From an uncultured bacterium (GTDB lineage Bacteria; Oederibacteriota; PGYV01; CAILUR01), in assembly GCA_903837445.1 (NCBI GenBank), contig CAILUR010000016.1:1-8741 (forward strand): DNA of 8,741 nucleotides, in the 5' to 3' direction. The position numbers and the translations under genes were made by a program. Every line of letters begins with the position of its first letter. Position 1 is the first letter of the stretch. The notes beneath the pieces are model-generated. The model searched no databases, was not told the origin of the DNA, and was given only the letters and a program-made list of their open reading frames with translations. Positions 1 through 6,427 of the stretch are shown here, piece by piece.

Positions 1-905
1 ATATGTGCTTCTTTGACTTTATAGGTGGAAGCTAATTTTGCAAACTCTTTTTTAGCAAGCAGGTCTAATTTTTTTTCTATAATTATTTTATATGCTATAG
101 ATTCCACCAGTTTGCGTCGTTTTAATTGAAACAAAAGACAATCCATTGCGTCATTCGCACCCACTCCTGCTGGGTCAAGTGTTTTTATTGTATCCAAAGC
201 TTCCCCAAAAAATTTTTCTTTTATATCATACTCATTAGCTATCTCTGCAGTGTTTCCTGTGAAATGCCCATCACTATTAATATAGTTTTCTATTATTACT
301 TTTGTGGCTTTTAGCACAACTCCGGTTATCCCTCTGCTATTTAATTGCTCAAGTAAGTATTTAGAAAGAGAAGTCACTTCACTGGGGTCAGTACTTCCCT
401 CTGATGAATTTTCTGCAATATCCATTCCAGATTTTCCACCTGCTGAAGAATCGTATTCATCTTTATATACATCCCCAAAATCATCTTTATTAATATCCGC
501 TATATGCGAACCTTTTTCTCCAAAATTCATTCCCGCTGTCTCTTCTTCATCGGAAATCTCGCCATAAGAATTTCCAGTATTGTCCTCCGTGGGAGGTTCG
601 GAAGTCTCGCCATAAGAATTTCCAGTATTGTCATCCGTGGGAGGTTCAGTAAGATCATCCGAAGTAGTTTCAGCAGCATCCACGGAAGGAATCTCAGAAC
701 TATCATTGGAGGGTGTTTCCTTATCGTCAAACTGTTCATAAATTACATTATCAATAAGTTCATTGTTTTCTTCTTCTTTTTCAATTATTTTCCGGACTTC
801 CGCAGTCGTTGATTGCAACATAACTGTGTTTAATTTCATCTGTTGGGTAACTTTTTGGGTTTGGGAAAGTGTATGCCCCTGTTTTTGAGATAGATGATCC
901 GTCAT
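1..905 (-). CDS. rpoN: RNA polymerase sigma-54 factor (RpoN), 3' part cut off by window start
   Basis: This is the alternative sigma factor that directs RNA polymerase to -24/-12 promoters and needs AAA+ activators. I translated it by hand: 301 complete codons stay open to the window edge. Residues 1-50 match region I, a Gln/Leu-rich segment (LSQTQKVTQQMKLNTVMLQ) ending in an amphipathic Glu-rich helix. Residues about 52-178 are a very acidic, Ser/Thr/Gly-rich region II that includes a duplicated 16-residue unit. From about 180 the core-binding region begins, with the family hallmark LDPAGVGAND at 243-252 followed by a CLLFQL motif. The DNA-binding part and RpoN box lie outside the window. 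The ATG at 905 is preceded by a strong ribosome site, AGGGGGT. The gene lies downstream of bioY, separated by a terminator; no convincing promoter was seen in the 60-base gap. The long linker is the odd feature. Identification rests on recognised motifs, not a search. Confidence 0.93.
   Translation of the reverse strand, partial: MTDHLSQKQGHTLSQTQKVTQQMKLNTVMLQSTTAEVRKIIEKEEENNELIDNVIYEQFDDKETPSNDSSEIPSVDAAETTSDDLTEPPTDDNTGNSYGETSEPPTEDNTGNSYGEISDEEETAGMNFGEKGSHIADINKDDFGDVYKDEYDSSAGGKSGMDIAENSSEGSTDPSEVTSLSKYLLEQLNSRGITGVVLKATKVIIENYINSDGHFTGNTAEIANEYDIKEKFFGEALDTIKTLDPAGVGANDAMDCLLFQLKRRKLVESIAYKIIIEKKLDLLAKKEFAKLASTYKVKEAH
552..647 (-). repeat. Two-copy in-frame tandem repeat of 48 bases inside rpoN region II
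   Basis: Copies at 552-599 and 600-647 are directly adjacent and differ at only two bases (556/604 and 585/633). Each encodes 16 residues, EPPT(D/E)DNTGNSYGE(T/I)S, at residues 87-102 and 103-118 of the sigma factor. The unit is an exact multiple of three, so the reading frame is kept. The near identity points to a recent slippage or duplication event in the flexible acidic linker. Confidence 0.95.
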
Positions 906-954
906 TTAGCACCCCCTTTCTTCTTTTTAAAAAAATCTTTTCAACTGCTTTGGT

Positions 955-999
955 AAAATAAAAAGAGCCGGAGTAAAGTTATTAACTATTATCCGGCTC
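955..999 (-). terminator. Intrinsic terminator after bioY
   Basis: Read on the minus strand, an 8-bp perfect GC-rich stem (GAGCCGGA pairing with TCCGGCTC, positions 999-992 and 972-965) is followed at once by TTTTTATTTT. The 19-base loop holds a smaller AGTT/AACT inverted repeat that could extend the stem. The stem begins 14 bases after the bioY stop codon. It should largely separate bioY transcription from rpoN. Confidence 0.9.
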
Positions 1000-1013
1000 A
1001 TTGCTAACTACTT

Positions 1014-1583
1014 TTATTGTTTGTTATTTTTTAAGCCAAAAAATCCCGCCGCTGTAAATATCTTTACCACTTCAATCCCAGCAAAAGGCAAAAACCCTGC
1101 CATTAAAGCCGCGCCTACTGGCATTTTATATACAAGTATGAGATTGAGAGTGCCAAAGGTGAGTACAATCAAAGCACCTAATGAAAATATTAAAGCCGCC
1201 TTTATGTAAGACAATTTTCCAGTTTTTGACATTAGGTATGCCATTACCACTGCCGAAATAACAAACCCTGCAAGATAACCTGCTGTAGGTCCCACCAAAG
1301 CGAGTGCGCCTGTGATACCCACTGCAAAAACTGGCGCCCCGATAAGCCCGGCTACTATATATAAGGCTTGAGAAATACCTGCTTCCTTAGGATTCAAAAA
1401 GTACATTGCCATAAAAAGTACAAAGGTCTGCGTGGTAAAAGGTATCACAGACAAAGGAGTGTAAATTTTAATCAAAGCTGCGCAAAAAGTTAGATAAGAA
1501 AACAAAAGAGTTAACAACACTCTTTGAGTTGTTTTACTCATTACAATTTCTTTCTTCAAAACCGCGGTCATTGCGTTTAACAT
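1014..1583 (-). CDS. bioY: BioY-family biotin transporter substrate-binding component
   Basis: BioY is the membrane-embedded biotin-binding (S) component of ECF-type vitamin transporters; it works with shared EcfA/EcfT energy-coupling proteins, none of which are in this window. The protein is about 189 residues, normal for the family, and nearly all hydrophobic with about six predicted helices. Recognisable family features are the PFTTQTF segment after the first helix and the VGPTAGYLAGF motif in the middle. Start choice: an ATG at 1595 has no ribosome site and lies only about 14 bases from the predicted transcription start. The ATG at 1583 has GAGGTG four bases upstream. The ATG at 1541 has a weaker AAGAAAG and would give an N-terminus more like typical BioY proteins. 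I chose 1583, but 1541 is a real alternative. The gene has its own promoter in the gap behind pckG and is followed by a terminator, so it may be a one-gene unit. No biotin synthesis genes are nearby, which fits uptake of external biotin. Confidence 0.87.
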   Translation of the reverse strand: MLNAMTAVLKKEIVMSKTTQRVLLTLLFSYLTFCAALIKIYTPLSVIPFTTQTFVLFMAMYFLNPKEAGISQALYIVAGLIGAPVFAVGITGALALVGPTAGYLAGFVISAVVMAYLMSKTGKLSYIKAALIFSLGALIVLTFGTLNLILVYKMPVGAALMAGFLPFAGIEVVKIFTAAGFFGLKNNKQ

Positions 1584-1587
1584 TTGA

Positions 1588-1593
1588 CACCTC
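1588..1593 (-). promoter_or_regulatory. Ribosome binding site supporting the bioY start at 1583
   Basis: GAGGTG sits four bases before the ATG at 1583. The spacing is short, but this is the best match to the 16S 3' end in the area, and it argues against the longer ORF starting at 1595, which has no such site. Confidence 0.5.
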
Positions 1594-1615
1594 ATTTAAA
1601 ATTTATTCATACTTA

Positions 1616-1644
1616 ATTTTACTTCATTTACTCCGCAATGTCAA
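1616..1644 (-). promoter_or_regulatory. Sigma-70-type promoter for bioY
   Basis: On the minus strand there is a perfect -35 hexamer TTGACA (1644-1639), a 17-base spacer and TAAAAT as -10 (1621-1616), a five-of-six match. Transcription would start near 1609, giving a leader of about 26 bases to the ATG at 1583. It lies in the 69-base gap after pckG, where no terminator was seen, so bioY could also receive read-through from pckG. Confidence 0.75.
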
Positions 1645-1652
1645 ATTTGCTT

Positions 1653-3521
1653 TTATACAAGTTTTTCAGGACTTACAAAATCACCATGCTTTTCTTTCAT
1701 TTTCAGCAGACGGTCTTTTTCAGCTGCGAGCATTTCAAAGACCACCTGAGGAGTCCCTTTTACTTTATTTTTATATATGTCCACAATTCTGTCTATTTTT
1801 GCTACATTTTGAGGAACTCTGATAGTAAACTGTTTCGTATAGTCCGCAGGAGTAAAGTCCTTTTTCATAACATTTTTAAAAAGTTTTTTAAGGTCATTGT
1901 ATTTTGGAATATTTCCCACTGGAGTCTCTATCGCCCCCACATTGTTATGTGACCTGAGTTCCATCCATTTTAACCAGACTCTTTTATCCTTTACTCCGTT
2001 GAGCCATTTACCAGTTTCCATATCGCGTAAAAAGTAATTCACTGCGAAAATCTTGGTGGGATTTTTAAGTTTTTTTCCAAAATCTATATAGTCTTCAATA
2101 TACTTGCTTATAGATATCGATAAAAATTCCATATTCGCCATTATGTTAAAGGTCCGCTCGCCTTCTTTTCCTATAGTCGCCGCTGTAGTCTCTGATTCAA
2201 TAGCCGCCCCCATAGTTATCACACCATGGTTCCAGTTAAAGGACTCCCTTACTGGCACCCAAGTATCCGAATCGCGTCCACCGAAAACTATTCCGCCCAG
2301 TTCCACGCCATCTTTTTTATTGAGCGCTATGTCACAATTTTTTAAAGCTTCAAGGTCTATGGTATACCGTGCATTTTTATGAGCATGTGGCATATCTTTT
2401 CCTGCCTCATCTTTCATGCCTTTTTTCCAATCCCCCGAAAAAGTTCTGCCTGCTTCAGGAACTTGCTGTCCATCCCCCAACCAATATGCTTCCCCGTTTG
2501 CCATAAGCACATTTGTTTTAATTACATCTCCAGGAGTGGTCAAGACTTCCCAAATCAGAGGGTCGCCATTTGCATTAATATCTTGAATAATTCCAAAAAT
2601 TCCTTTTTCTACATTTACCGCTTTAACTTTTCCATTAATATTTCTAAGATACGACAAATCGTCTCCTACTATGGTCTCGCCTTCTACCATAGCGGTAGAA
2701 GTTTTGCCGCACATACTCGGATAGGCACCTGAAAAATATGTTTTTCTACCCCAAGGGCCGTGCACGCCCATAAGAAACATATGCTCCGCTAACCACCCCT
2801 CACGAGAGGCCTTTTGAATGGCAAGTCTTAATGCGAGTTTTTTAAACCCGACTGTGTTTCCAGCATACTGAGTATTTGAGCTATACACCATTTCATTTTT
2901 CAGGTCGATATATATTCTGCGTTTGTCAACATTTTTACTTATACAATTTGCATCCACTTCTCCAGATGAGTGCAGGACTTTGAAAAATGTGACAGGTTTT
3001 GCTTTTTTAAATCCTTCATACCCTTTCCTATATAATACAAGCTCCGAGTGCGCCACATAATACGAGTCGGTAAGTTGCACAGCAGGTATATAAAAAGGCG
3101 ATTCTACAGGTCCCAGCGCGAAAAAACATACCAACATTTGTCTGCCTTTCATAATGTCTTTCATTATGCCATTTATTTCTTTTAACCCTTCTTCCCTGTC
3201 TATTCCATTTAAGCCCTCTGGTGCTGTGCCTGGCTCAAAAAGAAATTTTGTATTTTTAGGATCTCGCCCCTGATCAGTCACCCCATCATAGTGCATGGTA
3301 TGTCCAGCTATATTCAGGGTAGTTTCTTCACCCAGTTCTATAGACTTTTTTTTCATAAGAGCGGCATCTTCTTTTGAATCCGTACACACAAAAATAGAAT
3401 CAGGATTTGCTATTTTTGCATACTCGGAGACAAACTCCAAAAGTGCTGAATTCCCAAGTATCTCAAGCCGTTTATAGTGAGTTTCTCCACATTTTGATTT
3501 TAAAAATTCGATGTCAAGCAT
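1653..3521 (-). CDS. pckG: Phosphoenolpyruvate carboxykinase, GTP-type
   Basis: This cytoplasmic enzyme interconverts oxaloacetate + GTP and PEP + CO2 + GDP; it is gluconeogenic or, in fermenters, CO2-fixing. At 622 residues it has the normal GTP-class length. Motifs seen: GRQMLVCFFALGPVESP at 127-143, the YAGN segment and FKK at 219-228, and EGWLAEHM at 241-248 with the expected metal-ligand His247. The P-loop GAYPSMCGKTSTAM (265-278) carries the class-typical reactive Cys271. The kinase-2 motif VGDDLSYLR (285-293) has Asp287/Asp288, followed by FNWNHGV (428-434) and a lid-like SETTAAT (443-449). These place it in the GTP-dependent family rather than the ATP-dependent PckA family. It is divergent from animal enzymes (SMCGKTSTAM against SACGKTNLAM) and looks closer to the archaeal-like branch; that is inference. 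The start is supported by GGAGGT seven bases upstream of the ATG. It has its own promoter and structured-looking leader, so it is separate from the hydrolase operon. Confidence 0.95.
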   Translation of the reverse strand: MLDIEFLKSKCGETHYKRLEILGNSALLEFVSEYAKIANPDSIFVCTDSKEDAALMKKKSIELGEETTLNIAGHTMHYDGVTDQGRDPKNTKFLFEPGTAPEGLNGIDREEGLKEINGIMKDIMKGRQMLVCFFALGPVESPFYIPAVQLTDSYYVAHSELVLYRKGYEGFKKAKPVTFFKVLHSSGEVDANCISKNVDKRRIYIDLKNEMVYSSNTQYAGNTVGFKKLALRLAIQKASREGWLAEHMFLMGVHGPWGRKTYFSGAYPSMCGKTSTAMVEGETIVGDDLSYLRNINGKVKAVNVEKGIFGIIQDINANGDPLIWEVLTTPGDVIKTNVLMANGEAYWLGDGQQVPEAGRTFSGDWKKGMKDEAGKDMPHAHKNARYTIDLEALKNCDIALNKKDGVELGGIVFGGRDSDTWVPVRESFNWNHGVITMGAAIESETTAATIGKEGERTFNIMANMEFLSISISKYIEDYIDFGKKLKNPTKIFAVNYFLRDMETGKWLNGVKDKRVWLKWMELRSHNNVGAIETPVGNIPKYNDLKKLFKNVMKKDFTPADYTKQFTIRVPQNVAKIDRIVDIYKNKVKGTPQVVFEMLAAEKDRLLKMKEKHGDFVSPEKLV

Positions 3522-3611
3522 TTGAAAACCTCCATAAGAAATTACCTAAGCGACACCCTTTCGTGCGGTTTATACGCCGACTCCACGGTCAGTCATTAGG
3601 TTTATATTAGG
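3522..3611 (-). promoter_or_regulatory. Candidate structured 5' leader of pckG
   Basis: The predicted transcript from near 3609 to the ATG at 3521 is about 90 bases and locally GC-richer than the flanks. CCTAA (3600-3596) can pair with TTAGG (3549-3545), extended by GAC (3594-3592) with GTC (3554-3552), enclosing about 40 bases. Inside is a GACT/AGTC hairpin (3594-3591 with 3582-3579), which competes with that extension. AAACCT (3603-3598) is also complementary to AGGTTT (3531-3526), which overlaps the ribosome site. The two pairings share CCT, so they are mutually exclusive, a riboswitch-like layout. It matches no riboswitch consensus I know. Hand folding only; the function is inference. Confidence 0.4.
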
Positions 3612-3615
3612 AAAG

Positions 3616-3644
3616 AATTTATCAAAAATATCAATTAAAGTCAA
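3616..3644 (-). promoter_or_regulatory. Sigma-70-type promoter for pckG, with extended -10
   Basis: On the minus strand TTGACT (3644-3639) is followed by a 17-base spacer and TAAATT (3621-3616). TG one base before the -10 hexamer gives an extended -10 (TGATAAATT). The predicted start is near 3609, about 88 bases before the pckG ATG. Confidence 0.72.
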
Positions 3645-3648
3645 CGAG

Positions 3649-3679
3649 AAAAAAGTTCATAAACTACACGAATTTTTTT
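3649..3679 (-). terminator. Possible weak terminator after the hydrolase operon
   Basis: On the minus strand AAAAAAATTC (3679-3670) can pair with GAACTTTTTT (3658-3649) with one A/C mismatch, giving an A-tract/T-tract stem around an 11-base loop that ends in six T. It overlaps the last base of the small membrane protein's stop codon. The stem has almost no GC pairs, so it is weak. It sits just upstream of the pckG -35, where a terminator would make sense. Confidence 0.3.
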
Positions 3680-3981
3680 CATCTCAGAAACATTATTAAC
3701 AGCACTGCGATTACCACCAAAAGAGTCGCAGAAAAATACCAGCCTTTCAAAACAGCATACTGCGCAGGGGATATTTTTTTAATAAACAAATTTCGGGCGA
3801 GAGGCAAAGTAAGAGTAAAGACCGTCAATGCCACAGAAACAATAAACATTACCTTTTTTAAAAGTGGCACCTGGATAAATAAAAAGTTAATAGCCAGCCC
3901 AACTACCAAAACAATAAAGGCAGCTGCCCCATATTTACTAAAAATTAATTCCTTGTTGATTGCCATAGTTTCTTTTTTCAT
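3679..3981 (-). CDS. Small three-helix membrane protein, function unknown
   Basis: This is a 100-residue protein that I do not recognise. Three hydrophobic stretches are visible, at about 17-36, 42-62 and 79-98, joined by short basic loops (LLKK, FIKK). There is no signal-peptidase site and no obvious catalytic motif, so it is predicted to be an integral membrane protein. The ATG at 3981 follows AGGAAGG at good spacing; an in-frame ATG at 3966 lacks comparable support. It begins 23 bases after the stop of the second GH9 gene with no terminator between, so it is probably the last gene of that operon. Its location suggests a link to the secreted hydrolases or the M50 protease, but nothing in its sequence proves it. 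Confidence 0.75.
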   Translation of the reverse strand: MKKETMAINKELIFSKYGAAAFIVLVVGLAINFLFIQVPLLKKVMFIVSVALTVFTLTLPLARNLFIKKISPAQYAVLKGWYFSATLLVVIAVLLIMFLR

Positions 3982-4004
3982 TTTGCCTTCCTCTTATACT
4001 CAAC

Positions 4005-6323
4005 CTATTTTAAAATAATAAATTGCACAATTTGTTTTTTATCTTGCGTTTCCCCTTTTTGTATATACCTGAGTAAATATATTCCATTTGCCATAGGGCT
4101 ATTGAAAGCCATAACGAGAGTGTGTGTTCCGCCTACCTGTTTCATATTTTTCTTTTGAACAAGTCTATACGCACTCGTATATATAGCAAACTCCACATCC
4201 GCGCCCGCCATCTCTACCTCATACTCGACAACAAATTTATCTTTCACGGGATTAGGATACAGGTTTATTATTCTTGCGTCATTATTACTTGCTGGAGTCG
4301 CGGTAATTACAGGAGTAGGAGTAACCGTCATCGTAGCCGTCTGCGTAGTTATCATTTGCGTAGCGCTTGGAGTGGCAGTAGCAAAAATGGTTTCCGTAAT
4401 AGTTGCTGTCTGAGTAACTGTCCCAGCACACACGCAGGTTGGAGTTTGTGTTGCAGTTTGCGTTGCAGTTTTGGTAGCAGTTTGTGTCATAGTTTGTGTC
4501 GCAGTTTTGGTAATTGTTTTTGTGGGAGTTATCGTATTTGTGGCCGATAAATTTGTAGGCGTGCAAGTAGCCGTTTCTACTACCACACATTGCAGTGACA
4601 ACATAGAAAACATAGCAACACATAATCCAGCGTGAGTGGAAGTGGGTTCATTTGATGCGTAATCCTGTACATCATCGTGATATATTCCCCCTGTGGAAAC
4701 CGTCGCCTGAAAAGCCGCATATTCATCAGGCTGATCCAAAGTAATTCCCTGAGTGTCCCAATCACTTTTTATATCTGGTCCCTCTATCGGCATACCTGGA
4801 ATATCAATGTTTAACCCAACGGTAATATTATGTTGAGGATCAAGTGGATACACAGTTCCCATTCCGACAATAAAACACACGCCCCATGGATTTTTCCCCA
4901 GCAAATAATCTCTATTATAAGTGACCATATTATCGTATGTGGTATCGCTAAATAATTTTTTATACAATTGCCCTTTTACTATTCCACCAGTTAAGGTTTC
5001 CATTGAACCCCAATCATAGGCAGTACACATTCCGTAAGGATTTCCATTTGAAGTAGTCAGGTTGCTGGATAAGTCGCTCTGCATATAACCCTTAAGATTA
5101 TTCTGCGTGGTGGCATCTACAAGTGGATATAATGAATAGTGAGCGAGAAAATTACAAGAGTCCCAGTTTAGACTTCCCCCAGCAGACCCAGCTGAGGCCG
5201 CGTAAGATTTAGCATCAGTCAGATAGGAAGTAGTACCTGTCGCTTTATACATTTCTGTAGCTGCCCATTCCATATCATCGTTATAATCGCTTTCCGTGTA
5301 AAAACTTGCCGGAGTGGCGTTCTGAATTTTTGCCACGGATTTTCCCAAAGCATATATCCTCGTGGCGTAAGACAAGCAGGTATTCGCATAAGTCGTGTCG
5401 CCCCTGGCATTCCAAATCTGATATGCCAGAGCAAGACAGGTAGCCGCCTTGCCGCAGGTATTCGAGCCATTGCCGTAATACACAGGCCTGTATGGTTTTG
5501 TCGCATAGTTGGCATTATCATTTTGTGGCAAGGTGCCAAGTCCCAAATTATGGTCTTGCGAACCTCCCACCTGATAAAAAAGAGTGTTAGCATCCGGATT
5601 CATTTTCATAATCCAATCCAGCGCATACTTGGCTTCATCCAGCACATCAGGAAGCCCGTTTGCTCCGGCAGTGCCGTTGGCGTTTAGATTATCCTGAAAA
5701 GCGCTGGGATTCTGCTGATAAGAAAAAAGTAAAGTCTCACATGACCACCCCACGGTTATCATAAATTTAATAAAATCTCCAGAGTCATGCCAGCCGCCCT
5801 CCGCGTCAATAGTAAGTCCAGTATAGGCGCCTCCTCCCGTAACTTTGCCATCCATCATAGTGGTGCCGCCACCCGGTTGCATGTGACAGTGCGCACCAGC
5901 ATATTTATTATCAGTACCGCACCTCTGCCCAAGATAAAAATTTAATATCAGTTCTTCTGTGCCACTGTAGACACATTGGGATATCCTGAAAGTAAGCGAC
6001 TCGGTGCCATCAGATAAGCGGATTTTATAGACATCCGAAGCCGCAGGCGCGAAAGCGCTGAAGTTCAGTTTATAGGTATTAGTGAATGGCGAATAGACGC
6101 CACTGCTTGTAGGAAATGCCGTAGGCCCCCAGACCACTGTATTATCTGAATTTTTAATAATAGAAAAAGTGAGGGCACTTAAATTATCATTGGAAAAGGC
6201 CACTGCTACTTTTGCATCTCCGGGTAAATAGCCTACTTGGTTGACGCGAATATATCGCGCAGCAGAGAAAGCAGTACCGGAAAAAACTAATAAAAATAAT
6301 AAAAGCATTCCGCTTTTCTTCAT
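4005..6323 (-). CDS. Secreted GH9 glycoside hydrolase (endoglucanase/cellulase family) with Thr-rich linker and C-terminal sorting-like domain
   Basis: GH9 enzymes hydrolyse beta-1,4-glucans by inversion. From the chosen start the protein has 772 residues. A signal peptide (about 1-21, KK then a Leu/Phe-rich core) is followed by an Ig-like N-terminal domain (about 23-115, beginning RYIRVNQVGYLP). The (alpha/alpha)6 catalytic domain (about 117-578) carries the base motif GGWHDSGD with Asp180 and Asp183, DYLLGKNPWGV, and the acid motif YHDDVQDYASNE with Glu559. A Thr-X linker follows (579-679), then a C-terminal beta-sandwich-like domain (about 680-772) with NLYPNPV and NGIYLLRY, resembling type IX or FlgD-like sorting domains. 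The family's usual PHxR motif reads PQHN (496-499), so substrate preference may differ. The ORF is open back to 6473, but that would remove the signal peptide from the N-terminus and overlap the previous gene; the ATG at 6323 has AGGGGA upstream. It is second of two tandem GH9 paralogues. Exact substrate is not determinable here. Confidence 0.92.
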   Translation of the reverse strand: MKKSGMLLLFLLVFSGTAFSAARYIRVNQVGYLPGDAKVAVAFSNDNLSALTFSIIKNSDNTVVWGPTAFPTSSGVYSPFTNTYKLNFSAFAPAASDVYKIRLSDGTESLTFRISQCVYSGTEELILNFYLGQRCGTDNKYAGAHCHMQPGGGTTMMDGKVTGGGAYTGLTIDAEGGWHDSGDFIKFMITVGWSCETLLFSYQQNPSAFQDNLNANGTAGANGLPDVLDEAKYALDWIMKMNPDANTLFYQVGGSQDHNLGLGTLPQNDNANYATKPYRPVYYGNGSNTCGKAATCLALAYQIWNARGDTTYANTCLSYATRIYALGKSVAKIQNATPASFYTESDYNDDMEWAATEMYKATGTTSYLTDAKSYAASAGSAGGSLNWDSCNFLAHYSLYPLVDATTQNNLKGYMQSDLSSNLTTSNGNPYGMCTAYDWGSMETLTGGIVKGQLYKKLFSDTTYDNMVTYNRDYLLGKNPWGVCFIVGMGTVYPLDPQHNITVGLNIDIPGMPIEGPDIKSDWDTQGITLDQPDEYAAFQATVSTGGIYHDDVQDYASNEPTSTHAGLCVAMFSMLSLQCVVVETATCTPTNLSATNTITPTKTITKTATQTMTQTATKTATQTATQTPTCVCAGTVTQTATITETIFATATPSATQMITTQTATMTVTPTPVITATPASNNDARIINLYPNPVKDKFVVEYEVEMAGADVEFAIYTSAYRLVQKKNMKQVGGTHTLVMAFNSPMANGIYLLRYIQKGETQDKKQIVQFIILK
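4440..4523 (-). repeat. 12-base tandem repeats encoding a (Thr-Lys/Gln-Thr-Ala) linker
   Basis: Seven consecutive four-codon units follow the pattern ACN-(A/C)AA-AC(A/T)-NNN and encode TKTI TKTA TQTM TQTA TKTA TQTA TQTP (residues 601-628 of the GH9 protein). Irregular Thr-X sequence continues on both sides over 4287-4589. The repeats explain the odd low-complexity reading frames on both strands here. Such linkers are flexible and probably glycosylated; length could vary between strains by slippage. Confidence 0.9.
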
Positions 6324-6332
6324 TATAAAAAG

Positions 6333-6340
6333 TTCCCCTT
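6333..6340 (-). promoter_or_regulatory. Ribosome binding site deciding the start of the second GH9 gene
   Basis: AAGGGGAA lies 9 bases upstream of the ATG at 6323, which opens a signal peptide. This supports 6323 over the longer ORF. The rest of the 104-base gap (6324-6427) is very AT-rich; TTGTCA and TATAAC are present but only 13 bases apart, so I do not call a promoter, and no terminator was seen. Expression is probably by read-through from the upstream GH9 gene. Confidence 0.65.
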
Positions 6341-6427
6341 TAAGGTCTGTTATAACTTTACTTCTTTTGACAATTCCAGTAGTTTTAAGTTTTGTTTTAA
6401 TTTTCTTTATATAAATATAGTTTGCTT

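Noticed and set aside
552..647. CRISPR-like repeats
   Set aside because: There are only two directly adjacent copies without spacers, in frame inside a coding region.
126..812. Plus-strand and second minus-strand reading frames over the rpoN region
   Set aside because: They are shadows of the sigma-54 coding frame, which has clear family motifs. Their repeated segments mirror the 48-base duplication.
1596..1652. Terminator between pckG and bioY
   Set aside because: No GC-rich stem followed by a T run is present on the minus strand; the stretch is explained by the bioY promoter.
3545..3600. tRNA or known riboswitch in the pckG leader
   Set aside because: There is no cloverleaf with acceptor and T arms, and none of the conserved cores of TPP, SAM, cobalamin, glycine, fluoride or cyclic-di-GMP riboswitches that I know.
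4285..4623. Minus-strand Cys/Tyr/Asn-rich frame over the linker, and the Ser/Cys/Arg-rich plus-strand frame at 4122-4550
   Set aside because: Both are out-of-frame readings of the 12-base repeats in the GH9 linker; their low-complexity composition comes from the repeat.
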